42,209 nucleotides of DNA from Lachnospiraceae bacterium (GTDB lineage: Bacteria; Bacillota; Clostridia; Lachnospirales; Lachnospiraceae), in contig JAILHW010000127.1 of the NCBI GenBank assembly GCA_024695605.1, forward strand, positions 1 to 42,209. Reading direction: 5' to 3'. Positions 22,896 through 32,938 of the stretch are shown here, piece by piece. A program made the position numbers and the translations under genes. Position 1 is the stretch's first letter. Each line of letters begins with the position of its first letter. The notes below the pieces were generated by a model. It did not search any database and had not been told where the DNA came from. It saw nothing but the letters and a program-made list of their open reading frames with translations.

Positions 22896-23647
22896 CAGGG
22901 TTCCTCTTTTGCCTCCAATTCATACATCAGGATGGACAGCATGGTCATGCCTGCCGTCTCCGTTCTAAGGATCCGTCTTCCCAGGGTGACCTTTTTCAAG
23001 CCAAGTTCCATTGCCTTTTCCACTTCCTCCTCGGCAAATCCGCCCTCCGGGCCGATCATGACCGCTATGCTCTGCCCCAGTCTGATCCCTCTGATCAGCT
23101 CTCTTGTATAGGAGATATCCTCTGCCATCTCGTAGGGCAGCAGCGGTACATCATGCGTTGCCGCATCCGCGGCGGCCTCGGCAAAGGTCATCACCGCTTC
23201 CACCTCGGGGATCACTGCGCGCTTACTTTGCTTTGCCGCAGCCTCGGCTATGGCCTGCCAGCGCTGCTGCTTTGCACGGGCTTTTTTGTCATCCAGCTTT
23301 ACCACGCAGCGCTTCATCGCTACGGGAACGATCCTGGATGCGCCAAGCTCCACCGCCTTTTGGATGACGACCTCCATCTTATCTGCCTTGGGAAGTCCCT
23401 GGTACAGGGTAATTTCGCAGGGCAGCTCCACGCCCTCTTCCTTGATAAAAAACAGCTCGCAGATGACTGCATCCTCGGTAAACTCTTTGATCCCGCACCG
23501 GTATTCCTTTTGGTCGATCCCGTTACTGACAGCCAGCTCTTCTCCGACCTTCATGCGGAGCACCTGTCTGATATGATTGACGTCACTTCCCGTGATCACG
23601 ATCCGATTCCCCTCGATCTGCGAGGGCTCTACAAAGAAACGGTACAT
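22895..23647 (-). CDS. rsmE: 16S rRNA m3U1498 methyltransferase RsmE
   Basis: A SPOUT-class methyltransferase that methylates N3 of U1498 in 16S rRNA. The 250-aa protein has an N-terminal PUA-like domain (MYRFFVEPSQIEGNRIVITG) and a C-terminal knotted SAM domain with IAVMIGPEGGFAEEEVE and LGRRILRTETAGMTMLSIL. I chose the ATG ending at 23647, which is the family start and has GGGAGAG upstream, over an in-frame ATG 18 codons earlier. It follows prmA by 20 bp, a common pairing in Firmicutes (often dnaJ-prmA-rsmE). Here the dnaJ operon lies about 2.3 kb further upstream. Confidence 0.95.
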   Translation of the reverse strand: MYRFFVEPSQIEGNRIVITGSDVNHIRQVLRMKVGEELAVSNGIDQKEYRCGIKEFTEDAVICELFFIKEEGVELPCEITLYQGLPKADKMEVVIQKAVELGASRIVPVAMKRCVVKLDDKKARAKQQRWQAIAEAAAKQSKRAVIPEVEAVMTFAEAAADAATHDVPLLPYEMAEDISYTRELIRGIRLGQSIAVMIGPEGGFAEEEVEKAMELGLKKVTLGRRILRTETAGMTMLSILMYELEAKEEP

Positions 23648-23667
23648 CTTACTCTCCCGACTGTTTT

Positions 23668-24828
23668 CTACAGCGGCTTTCTTGCCACCACGCATCTCCA
23701 CTCGCCGAGGCTGCGCACGGATACTACCTCCAGCCCGGCCTGCTCACACGCCTGTGAAACGCTCTCTTCCTTGCCCTCCAGAATACCGGAGGTGATATAG
23801 ATCCCGCCCTTCTTCATGCAGTCTGCGGCCACCGGTGTCAGCGGACACAGTACCTGCGCCAAAATATTGGCCACCACGATATCAAAGCCTTCCCCGTTTT
23901 CGGAGTCCGCCATGGCCTGCTTCCGGATCTCTTCTTCATTTATGATATTCCCGATCATCAAAGAAAACCGCTCCCGGGACAGATCATTCATCTTAAGATT
24001 TTCAAACACTGCTTCCTTTGCACAGATATCCAGATCCGTGCCCACGATCCTTTGCGCGCCCTGTAAAAGTGCCACGATCCCCAGGATCCCGCTTCCGGTT
24101 CCCACATCCAAAAGGGTGGTGGTATCAGTGACATATTCCTTCAGCGCCCTGATGCAAAGCTGCGTTGTCTCATGCATACCGGTTCCGAAGGCGCTGCCCG
24201 GATCGATCCGAAGGAGCTTTTGATCGCTTCCTATGATACAGGTATCGCCATCCATCTTCCAGGAAGGCTCCACCTTTGTCGCCCGGTCCACTGCCTGATC
24301 CGCTGCCGGCTCCTGTGTTCTCTTTACCGCGATCCAGGAGGGCACGATCAAAAGATCATCAATGGCAAAGGGCTGAAAAAAGGTTTTCCAGTTATTGGCC
24401 CAGTCGGTATCCTCCGTTTCGGAAACCTCTATGGTGCCTTCTCCGATGTCCATATATTCGCTGATCTCGGAGAGCTTTTGCTTCATCTGTGCGATCAGTC
24501 CGTCCAGATCCGATACCACGTTTTCTCCCGTGACATAGCTGTAGGAATTATCCACGCCATCGGCAAGTCCGCTGACCGCGGGCTTTTCTTTCGCGTCCTG
24601 CTCCTTTTGCCCCTCTCCTGCCACCTCCACAAAGAAATGCAGAAGGGCCCTGCCGTCATCCTCTCCGAAATCCGGCAGAATATCGACGAACATCTGCTCC
24701 TTCTCCCAGCTGGTCAGCGGTACATGATCCTCGATCTGTGCACCCCAGAGTCCCAGCTCGTACATGTCGCTGATGATGATATCCTCAGCCTCGGTCGTCG
24801 TTTTGATCGTCAGTCTCGTCCACTTCAT
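23668..24828 (-). CDS. prmA: Ribosomal protein L11 methyltransferase PrmA (long form)
   Basis: A SAM-dependent methyltransferase that trimethylates ribosomal protein L11. The 386-aa protein is longer than the 290-315 aa typical of the family. The N-terminal L11-recognition domain starts KWTRLTIKTTTEAEDIIISD, the SAM domain has IDPGSAFGTGMHETTQLCI, LLDVGTGSGILGIVALLQGA and DIVVANILAQVL. The excess is in the N-terminal half, chiefly about residues 70-130 (Lys/Glu-rich, then VDNSYSYVTGENV), with a smaller insertion near residue 170. The start has AAAGGATAG upstream. Catalytic motifs are intact. Confidence 0.94.
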   Translation of the reverse strand: MKWTRLTIKTTTEAEDIIISDMYELGLWGAQIEDHVPLTSWEKEQMFVDILPDFGEDDGRALLHFFVEVAGEGQKEQDAKEKPAVSGLADGVDNSYSYVTGENVVSDLDGLIAQMKQKLSEISEYMDIGEGTIEVSETEDTDWANNWKTFFQPFAIDDLLIVPSWIAVKRTQEPAADQAVDRATKVEPSWKMDGDTCIIGSDQKLLRIDPGSAFGTGMHETTQLCIRALKEYVTDTTTLLDVGTGSGILGIVALLQGAQRIVGTDLDICAKEAVFENLKMNDLSRERFSLMIGNIINEEEIRKQAMADSENGEGFDIVVANILAQVLCPLTPVAADCMKKGGIYITSGILEGKEESVSQACEQAGLEVVSVRSLGEWRCVVARKPL

Positions 24829-24942
24829 CTTCTATCCTTTCCAAAGGCGCATGCCCACAAAGTCCAATGACCATTCTACAACAAAACCCTGCCCGCTTCA
24901 AGGCAATCAGCGACATGGCGCCGCTGCCGGGGCCCTGATCCA

Positions 24943-25704
24943 TCAGATGTTTCCGCAGAGAAAATCCTTCGCAAGGCCCGCCAGCTCCCGCAGCATATTA
25001 TGGGGCAGAAAGGACGGCCTCGAAGGCGACGAGAGCATCGCCAGATTCCCATAGCCATGCTTTTTTGCAAGCCGCATCGCACGAAAGACATGAAAATTGT
25101 TGGTTACGATCACGACCTTATCTTTACTCTGTGAAAAGAAGTGGCTTGAAAAATCGATGTTCTGCGCGGTATTGGCTGACTGATCCTCCACCAGAATGCG
25201 CCCGCTATCCAAGCCCTGCTGCACAAGATACGCTTTCATCACCGCAGCCTCCGGGCTTTTTTCATTGAACCCCTTTCCACCCGAAACGATACAGACCGTC
25301 TGCGGATGTGCATTCAGATACTCTGCTGCCGTATCCAACCGGTACCGAAGCACGGCGCTTGGTCCGCTTTCATATACCTGTGCGCCGAGCACGATCAGAT
25401 AATCGGCATCCCTGCTCCATACAGCATCCGGCGTATCATGAAAGTGGGCCAGGATCATACCTTCTCCTGCCACGGCCGCAAGAAGCAGCAAACAAAATAA
25501 AAGGGAAGCCGCCCACCTGAGCTTCCCCGGGATCTTCTTTAGGATCCCTGTTTTTGTCAGCGCCGCTGCCAGGATCACAAGGATTCCGGCAGCCGGCCAG
25601 ACCATATAAAACCAGGTTCCGGCTCCTCCCATCCTGATATGCATTCCGTACAGGATCAGAAGGATGCCAAGCACATAACCGATCACTCTTTTCACCAAAC
25701 TCAC
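24943..25704 (-). CDS. YdcF/SanA-type DUF218 membrane protein
   Basis: A 253-aa protein with about three N-terminal membrane segments (roughly residues 4-21, 31-48 and 64-83), followed by a DUF218 domain outside the membrane: ADYLIVLGAQVYESGPSAVLRYRL and VCIVSGGKGF, then ILVEDQSANTAQN and VVIVTNNFHVFRAM. These blocks match the YdcF/ElyC/SanA family, linked to envelope integrity and undecaprenyl-phosphate use. The initiator is GTG with AAAGGA upstream. It is 21 bp from the aldo/keto reductase gene and may be cotranscribed. Confidence 0.87.
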   Translation of the reverse strand: MSLVKRVIGYVLGILLILYGMHIRMGGAGTWFYMVWPAAGILVILAAALTKTGILKKIPGKLRWAASLLFCLLLLAAVAGEGMILAHFHDTPDAVWSRDADYLIVLGAQVYESGPSAVLRYRLDTAAEYLNAHPQTVCIVSGGKGFNEKSPEAAVMKAYLVQQGLDSGRILVEDQSANTAQNIDFSSHFFSQSKDKVVIVTNNFHVFRAMRLAKKHGYGNLAMLSSPSRPSFLPHNMLRELAGLAKDFLCGNI

Positions 25705-25725
25705 ATATCCTTTTCTGTGTTGGGA

Positions 25726-26907
25726 TTATTTTTTCAGCATAAACCTTCTGGCAATGTTGATCCCGACCTTGAAGGGCAGCGGACGAAGTGCCTTATCTGC
25801 CTTCTTTAATTCTTCCCGGATCGCAAGATGCTGCGGGCAGTGTTTCTCACACTTGCCGCACTGGATACACTGGGCAGCAAATGCCGGATCCTTCCGGATG
25901 CCAACATTCTGCGCATAATTGAATCTCGCGGACATTTTCTTTTCCGTGAACATCTCATTGTAGTAATAGAAGGTTCCCGGGATATCCACGCCCTTCGGAC
26001 AGGGCATACAATATCCGCATCCGGTACAGCCCACCTTCACCCTTTCCTTGATGGCGCTCTTGATCCCTTCGATCAGGTCAAAATCCTCTTTCGTAAACTC
26101 GCCGACCTGTGCCTCACTTGCAACCCTGCAGTTTTCCTCCACCATAGCCACGGAGTTCATTCCCGACAGCACGCAGGTCACCTCCGGCTGATTCCAGAGC
26201 CATCTGAATGCCAGCTCCGCAGCGGTCCGTTTTTTCGGATCCTGTGCGATCAGATCCTTTGCCTTATCCGGTAGCATATCGACAAGCTTTCCGCCCCGAA
26301 GCGGCTCCATGATGATCACCGGGATCCCCTTGACTGCGGCCGCCTTCAGCCCATCCACGCCGGCCTGGGAAACCTCATCCAGATAGTTGTACTGGATCTG
26401 ACAGAAATCCCAGTCATAGGCATTTAAGATCTGCAAAAACATATCGGTGTTCCCGTGGAAGGAAAAGCCGATGTTCCTGATCTCACCGCTTTCTTTCTTT
26501 TTGACGATCCATTCCTCTACACCGTTCTTTTTCAGGTTCTCCCAGGCTTCCAGATCGGTGAGCATATGCATCAGATAGTAATCGATATAATCGGTACGAA
26601 GTCTCTTTTTCTGTTCGTCAAAATAGCGGTCCAGCGCACTGTTGTTATTTACAAGGTACTGCGGGAGCTTGGTCGCGATCTTGATCTTGTCACGGATCCC
26701 GTTTCTCTCAAAGATCTCGCCGACAGCCACTTCGCTTCCGGTATAAATGTAAGCGGTATCGTAGTAATTCACGCCCGCTTTGTAGGCGGCCATGATCTCC
26801 TGTTCCGCCTTGTCGATATCAATGCTGTTCCCCTTCTTGGTAAACCGCATACATCCGAATCCCAGAATCGAAATCTGCTCCTTTTTTCTGTCATTGCGAT
26901 AATTCAT
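25726..26907 (-). CDS. Aldo/keto reductase with C-terminal 4Fe-4S domain
   Basis: A 393-aa oxidoreductase. Residues about 10-285 form an NAD(P)H-dependent aldo/keto reductase barrel, with GFGCMRFTKKG, the catalytic tyrosine in NYYDTAYIYTGSE and lysine in KIATKLP. The C-terminus is a ferredoxin-like domain with two cysteine clusters, CTGCGYCMPCPKG and CIQCGKCEKHCP. This architecture (COG1453) is common in anaerobes, and the substrate is unknown. I chose the ATG ending at 26907 (MNYRNDRKKEQ), which has AGGAGAGG upstream, over an earlier in-frame ATG. Its Fe-S clusters would depend on SUF. Confidence 0.92.
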   Translation of the reverse strand: MNYRNDRKKEQISILGFGCMRFTKKGNSIDIDKAEQEIMAAYKAGVNYYDTAYIYTGSEVAVGEIFERNGIRDKIKIATKLPQYLVNNNSALDRYFDEQKKRLRTDYIDYYLMHMLTDLEAWENLKKNGVEEWIVKKKESGEIRNIGFSFHGNTDMFLQILNAYDWDFCQIQYNYLDEVSQAGVDGLKAAAVKGIPVIIMEPLRGGKLVDMLPDKAKDLIAQDPKKRTAAELAFRWLWNQPEVTCVLSGMNSVAMVEENCRVASEAQVGEFTKEDFDLIEGIKSAIKERVKVGCTGCGYCMPCPKGVDIPGTFYYYNEMFTEKKMSARFNYAQNVGIRKDPAFAAQCIQCGKCEKHCPQHLAIREELKKADKALRPLPFKVGINIARRFMLKK

Positions 26908-26973
26908 AGACCCCTCTCCTTTTGCTTTTGCTGTAAAAATACGATAAAACCGCACTTCGTTCTTTGATAATAG

Positions 26974-27002
26974 ATTTTAACACGCTTCGCGCCCCCTCAC
27001 AA
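26974..27002 (-). promoter_or_regulatory. Promoter of the aldo/keto reductase gene
   Basis: On the minus strand TTGTGA (26997-27002) and TAAAAT (26974-26979) are 17 bp apart, about 66 bp before the start codon. Confidence 0.55.
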
Positions 27003-27054
27003 GGGTTTCGTACGCTGCCCCTCTCTTTCTGAGGATCCGCATCATCCTTACGGA

Positions 27055-27084
27055 AAAAGAAGCAGACCGAGGCCTGCTTCTTTT
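27055..27084 (-). terminator. Terminator of the heat-shock operon
   Basis: AAAAGAAGCAG (27055-27065) pairs with CTGCTTCTTTT (27074-27084) around an 8-base loop. On the minus strand it ends in a T-run and lies 16 bp past the dnaJ stop codon. Confidence 0.8.
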
Positions 27085-27100
27085 GCTGTTTCATAGACTG

Positions 27101-28279
27101 TCAGTTTCCAAAAAAGCCCTTCTTCTTTTTCTTTTTGTCCCCTTTGTCTCCGCCGGCTTTATTCTCGGTGTATTCCTCGACCGCCTTCAGGGAATTGCCT
27201 GTCAGCTCGTCGAACCGCCGCAGCAGATCCTTGGCTTCCGCAGGCAGCTTTTCAGGTACCTGCAATACCAGCGTCACGTAGTGATCGCCTCTCTGTCCGC
27301 CGTGAAGGGACGGAACGCCCTTGCCCTTTAAGCGGATCCTGGTATCGGTCTGGGTTCCTGCTTTGACTGTATAAGCCACCTTGCCGTCCACGGTATCGAT
27401 CATGATCTCTCCGCCGAGCGCCGCAACCGCAAAGGATACGGGTACGGTGGAATAAATATGAACGTCCTGTCTCTGGAAGATCGGGTGTCTTTGCACGATC
27501 ACCTCTACCAGCAGATCGCCTCTGGGACCGCCTGCCGTTCCCGGCTCGCCCTTTTCCCGGATCCGGATGCTCTGGCCCGAATCAATACCTGCAGGGATGG
27601 ATACCTGGATCTTCTTTCTGCTTCCGATATAGCCGGTGCCGGAGCACTGGGGACATTTTTCCTTGATCATCTGGCCGGTGCCCTGGCAGTCAGGACAGGT
27701 CTGCACATTGCGGACCATACCGAAAAAGGACTGCTGGGTAAATACCACCTGGCCCTTGCCGCCGCACTTGGTACACTGGATCTTGCTGGTACCGGGCTTT
27801 GCACCGCTGCCGCCGCAGGTCGGACAGGGATCCTTTAGGTTCAGCTCCAGCTCCTTTTCGCAGCCGAATACCGCTTCCTCAAAGGTGATCCGCACGCTGG
27901 TACGTACGTTGGCGCCCTTCATGGGACCGCCCCCGCTTCTGCGGCTCCGCCCGCCCCCTCCGAAGAGATCGCCGAAGATATCGCCGAAGATATCCGTAAA
28001 ATCCATGCTGCCGAAATCGAAGCCGCTGTAGGCTCCGCCGCTTCCCTGCTCAAATGCCGCATGGCCGAACTGGTCATACTGTCTTCTCTTATCGGGATCC
28101 GACAGGACCGCATAGGCTTCCGAAGCTTCCTTGAATTTCTTCTCCGCTTCCGCATCTCCGGGGTTCATATCCGGATGATACTTTTTCGCAAGCTGTCTGT
28201 ATGCTTTTTTGATCGTCGCTTCATCCGCGCTTTTTTCTACTCCCAGGACCTCATAGTAGTCCCGTTTCTGTTCTGCCAT
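27101..28279 (-). CDS. dnaJ: Chaperone DnaJ
   Basis: The Hsp40 co-chaperone that stimulates DnaK ATPase and delivers unfolded clients. The 392-aa protein has the J domain ([23 protein letters not shown] at [10 protein letters not shown]), a Gly/Phe-rich linker (about residues 75-120), four CxxCxGxG zinc repeats ([32 protein letters not shown]), and the C-terminal substrate-binding domain. It ends with a lysine-rich tail ([13 protein letters not shown]). It is last in hrcA-grpE-dnaK-dnaJ, 23 bp after dnaK. Confidence 0.98.
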   Translation of the reverse strand: MAEQKRDYYEVLGVEKSADEATIKKAYRQLAKKYHPDMNPGDAEAEKKFKEASEAYAVLSDPDKRRQYDQFGHAAFEQGSGGAYSGFDFGSMDFTDIFGDIFGDLFGGGGRSRRSGGGPMKGANVRTSVRITFEEAVFGCEKELELNLKDPCPTCGGSGAKPGTSKIQCTKCGGKGQVVFTQQSFFGMVRNVQTCPDCQGTGQMIKEKCPQCSGTGYIGSRKKIQVSIPAGIDSGQSIRIREKGEPGTAGGPRGDLLVEVIVQRHPIFQRQDVHIYSTVPVSFAVAALGGEIMIDTVDGKVAYTVKAGTQTDTRIRLKGKGVPSLHGGQRGDHYVTLVLQVPEKLPAEAKDLLRRFDELTGNSLKAVEEYTENKAGGDKGDKKKKKKGFFGN

Positions 28280-28302
28280 GTGCTTACCTCTTTACGTCTT
28301 TT

Positions 28303-30222
<1,920 letters not shown>

Positions 30223-30316
30223 TTAAGTTCCGGTGCGCTTTGCATCCGGTGTCTGTTCTGTTTTTGTGTCTGTATGTTCAGCTCACTAAGTGAGCACTTC
30301 ATGATTGGAAAACGTC

Positions 30317-31024
30317 TCAGGGCACTACGCCTACCATACTGTGCCGAAGCACCGCATCCCGGTACAGGTACCCCTTTTGCATCTCTGTTGCCACAAATCC
30401 GCTTTCATACTCCTCGCTCTCCACCTGCATCACTGCATTGTGAAGGTTGGGATCAAACTCCTTTCCCACCGCTTCGATGGGGGTAACGCCCAGCTTTTCC
30501 AGCTCTGTCAGAAGCTGCTTGTAGATCATGTTCATGCCTTCCGCAAAAGCGCTCTGGGCTTCGCTTTCGGGAACTGTTGCCAGGCCCCGCTCAAAATTGT
30601 CGATCACCGGCAGGATCTTTTCCAGAACATTTCTGGCACCCATATCATACATCTGGGTCTTTTCCTTTTCGGTACGGTTGCGGAAGTTTTCAAATTCCGC
30701 CAGCTGGCGTTTTACCTTGTCCTGGAGCTCTTCGATCAGCTCCTTGTTTTTATCCGCCTTCTCCTTTTTCTTAAAGAGGCCTTTCTTTTCCTTTCCCTCG
30801 CCTTCGCTCTTTGCTTCTGCTTCCTTGGAATCCTCTGTCTCCTCTGCGGGTTCTTCCTCAGCGGGTTCCTCTTCTTCAGGCTCGGCGTCAGCTGCCTTCT
30901 CTTCGGCTTTCACCTCTTCCGGCTCTCCGGTTTCTTCCTGCTCCTTTTGTCTGGCTGCCTCATTTTCCTGCTTCGCATTTTCGACAGCTTCCTTGATAAT
31001 GTCTTCCCTTGTCACGTCCTCCAT
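30317..31024 (-). CDS. grpE: Nucleotide exchange factor GrpE
   Basis: GrpE releases ADP from DnaK. The 235-aa protein has a long acidic, Glu/Ala/Lys-rich N-terminal region (about residues 1-85), then the coiled-coil (ELIEELQDKVKRQLAEFENF) and the globular head with LPVIDNFERGL and GVTPIEAVGKEFDPNLHNAV. The length is above the usual 180-200, and the excess is all in the acidic tail. The start has AAGGAGG upstream, 17 bp after hrcA. Confidence 0.97.
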   Translation of the reverse strand: MEDVTREDIIKEAVENAKQENEAARQKEQEETGEPEEVKAEEKAADAEPEEEEPAEEEPAEETEDSKEAEAKSEGEGKEKKGLFKKKEKADKNKELIEELQDKVKRQLAEFENFRNRTEKEKTQMYDMGARNVLEKILPVIDNFERGLATVPESEAQSAFAEGMNMIYKQLLTELEKLGVTPIEAVGKEFDPNLHNAVMQVESEEYESGFVATEMQKGYLYRDAVLRHSMVGVVP

Positions 31025-31041
31025 GATGGGCTTCCTCCTTG

Positions 31042-32064
31042 CTACTTATATACCGAATTCAATTGGTTCATAATACTCTTCATCGTATCCACGACCTTTT
31101 CGTAATCCATACGCTTCGGACCGATGATACCGATGGTGCCTTTCATCCCCTCTCCAAGATCGTAGGTGGCGGTCACCACGCTGCAATCCTTCATGGAAGA
31201 GACCGGTGATTCGCTTCCGATATACACCTGAATGCCGTTTTGCGTCTCCCCCTCCAGACTCTGTCGGACAAATGAGTGCAGGGAATTCTTTTCCTCAAAG
31301 GCACTGATGATCTCGCTGGCGTTTTCATTGTCTGCCAGCTCCGGATAACGGAAGATGTTCTTGGCTCCCGAGGTGTAGATCTCCAGATCCTCATCCTGTC
31401 CGATGGTCTCGGCCACCGCATCCAGCACCTCGCTGACGATCTCTTCATGTGCTCCCGCCTGGGCTTTGATGTTGGCGATCATCCCCAGATTGATCTGACT
31501 CAGGGACAGGCCGTTCAGTGATGTATTGAGCAAAATGTTCAGCTTCAGAAGCGTCTCATCATCAATGGGGCTGCTGATGGAGATCATGTTGTTGCGGATC
31601 AGATTCCCTTCTGCTACCACAACGGCCACCAGGTGCTCCTCATCCACTCTGGAAAGCTGTACGAATTTTACCTTGTTGCCTCTGACAACGGGAGCGGATA
31701 CCATGGCGGCGTAGTTGGTGTCATTTGCCAAAAGCCTTGCCGTCTGCTTCAGGAGCTGATCCATCTTCTCTTCCTTTTGCAGAAGCTGTTCCCGGATCTC
31801 CTGAACCTCCTTCTCCTTCTCAGCCATCATCTGGTCCACATAGAGCCTGTAGCCCTTATCGGAAGGGATCCGGCCGGCGGAGGTATGCGGCTGCAGAATG
31901 TATCCCAGCTCCTCCAGATCAGCCATCTCATTGCGGATGGTTGCCGAACTCAGATTCAAGTCAGTGTATTTGGAAATGGTACGGCTTCCGACCGGCTCCC
32001 CGGTCTCAAGATAGTTTCTTACAATGGCCCGCAGGATCTTCAGTTTTCTTTCATCCAGTTCCAC
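31042..32064 (-). CDS. hrcA: Heat-inducible transcription repressor HrcA
   Basis: The repressor that binds CIRCE and shuts off this operon when GroEL is free to activate it. The 340-aa protein starts near ELDERKLKILRAIVRNYLETGEPVGSR, has the winged-helix domain up to about residue 85 (SSATIRNEMADLEELGYI), and then the GAF-like and dimerisation domains, ending with TIGIIGPKRMDYEKVV. No ATG is suitably placed. The likely initiator is GTG ending at 32064 (family position, GGAAGGG upstream), with a GTG at 32073 as an alternative. It is first in the operon and so autoregulated. Confidence 0.95.
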   Translation of the reverse strand: MELDERKLKILRAIVRNYLETGEPVGSRTISKYTDLNLSSATIRNEMADLEELGYILQPHTSAGRIPSDKGYRLYVDQMMAEKEKEVQEIREQLLQKEEKMDQLLKQTARLLANDTNYAAMVSAPVVRGNKVKFVQLSRVDEEHLVAVVVAEGNLIRNNMISISSPIDDETLLKLNILLNTSLNGLSLSQINLGMIANIKAQAGAHEEIVSEVLDAVAETIGQDEDLEIYTSGAKNIFRYPELADNENASEIISAFEEKNSLHSFVRQSLEGETQNGIQVYIGSESPVSSMKDCSVVTATYDLGEGMKGTIGIIGPKRMDYEKVVDTMKSIMNQLNSVYK

Positions 32065-32087
32065 CTGACTCACTTCCCTTCCGGTTA

Positions 32088-32114
32088 TTAGCACTCATTC
32101 GTTTCGAGTGCTAA
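32088..32114. promoter_or_regulatory. CIRCE operator
   Basis: TTAGCACTC (32088-32096), nine spacer bases, GAGTGCTAA (32106-32114): a perfect match to the CIRCE consensus. It lies between the hrcA promoter and the start codon, so HrcA bound here blocks the operon. Confidence 0.98.
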
Positions 32115-32128
32115 TATCTTCTTTACCT

Positions 32129-32157
32129 AAGATAGCACCCTATGTGATGGTTGTCAA
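32129..32157 (-). promoter_or_regulatory. Promoter of hrcA-grpE-dnaK-dnaJ
   Basis: On the minus strand a perfect TTGACA (32152-32157) and TATCTT (32129-32134) are separated by 17 bp. The predicted start site is just upstream of the CIRCE element, the standard arrangement. Confidence 0.85.
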
Positions 32158-32169
32158 CTGTTTTCGGAC

Positions 32170-32199
32170 AAAAAAATCGGACACCCTTTCGGATGTCCG
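32170..32199 (-). terminator. Terminator of the DUF6465 gene
   Basis: On the minus strand CGGACATCC pairs with GGGTGTCCG across a GAAA-type loop (32178-32199), followed by seven T. It is 26 bp past the stop codon and isolates this gene from the heat-shock promoter. Confidence 0.85.
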
Positions 32200-32224
32200 A
32201 TCCATTTCGTCTTATGACTTCAGA

Positions 32225-32782
32225 TTAAAGACTTACGTTGTAGGTTACATCGTAGTTCTCATTGGCTACGAAGTAAACGGTGTTGTCTTCCGGCTTAACG
32301 TACAGCTTGATATCCTCAAGTTTGCCCTTCATGCCGCTCTCTTTCCAGAATGCTTTTGCCTTTGCAATGAAATCATCCTGGGTGAAGTTCTGTCCGTTGA
32401 ACTCGTAGTTAACGGAAACCTTGGCTGCCTTAGCTGCAGTCTTCTTAGCTGCGGGCTTAGCTGCTGCTTTCTTAGCTGCAGGCTTAGCTGCTGCCTTCTT
32501 AGCTGCGGGCTTAGCTGCTGCTTTCTTTGCTGCGGGCTTAGCTGCCTCTTTCTTAGCTGCAGGCTTAGCTGCCTCTTTCTTTGCTGCGGGCTTAGCTGCT
32601 GCTTTCTTTGCTGCAGGCTTAGCTGCTGCTTTCTTTGCTGCAGGCTTCTTAGCTGCTGCCTTCTTAACCTCAGCCTTGGGAGCCTCAGCAGGCTTTACTT
32701 CCTCTGCCTTAACAGGAGCCTTAGCTGCAACTGCCTTAGCAGCAGGGGTAACAGCTGCTACCACTTTCTTCTCTTCTGCCAT
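32225..32782 (-). CDS. Lys/Ala-rich protein with C-terminal DUF6465 domain
   Basis: A 185-aa protein in two parts. Residues about 40-120 are near-perfect repeats of AAKPAAKK and close variants, like the tails of histone H1 and bacterial HupB/AlgP-type proteins. Residues about 121-185 (VSVNYEFNGQNFTQDDFIAK to the end) form a small folded domain that I take to be DUF6465, found in Lachnospiraceae. The strongly basic tail should bind DNA or RNA, so a nucleoid role is likely but not shown. Start ATG at 32782 with AAGGAG upstream. It has its own strong promoter and terminator. The repeats make the gene prone to length variation. Confidence 0.85.
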   Translation of the reverse strand: MAEEKKVVAAVTPAAKAVAAKAPVKAEEVKPAEAPKAEVKKAAAKKPAAKKAAAKPAAKKAAAKPAAKKEAAKPAAKKEAAKPAAKKAAAKPAAKKAAAKPAAKKAAAKPAAKKTAAKAAKVSVNYEFNGQNFTQDDFIAKAKAFWKESGMKGKLEDIKLYVKPEDNTVYFVANENYDVTYNVSL

Positions 32783-32851
32783 GATGTTACTCCTTTCACA
32801 CATGAAAAAAATTATTTCACTAACCTTTAGTTAACAATCTTATCATTAGCA

Positions 32852-32880
32852 ACTATAGCGCAAAATCCATAAACTGTCAA
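32852..32880 (-). promoter_or_regulatory. Strong promoter of the DUF6465 gene
   Basis: On the minus strand consensus TTGACA (32875-32880) and TATAGT (32852-32857) are 17 bp apart. This is among the best promoter matches in the window and suggests high expression. Confidence 0.8.
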
Positions 32881-32938
32881 ATTTTTCGCACAAAATAACA
32901 GATTCGGAAAACATTTTCTACATTTTGAACAAAAGCAT

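Noticed and set aside
30283-30297. Second CIRCE or promoter between grpE and dnaK
   Set aside because: Only a short GCTCAC/GTGAGC hairpin is present; it does not match CIRCE and no -35/-10 pair was seen.
32421-32700. Tandem DNA repeats at 32421-32700 as a non-coding satellite
   Set aside because: The 24-bp periodicity is explained by the AAKPAAKK protein repeats in a well-started gene.
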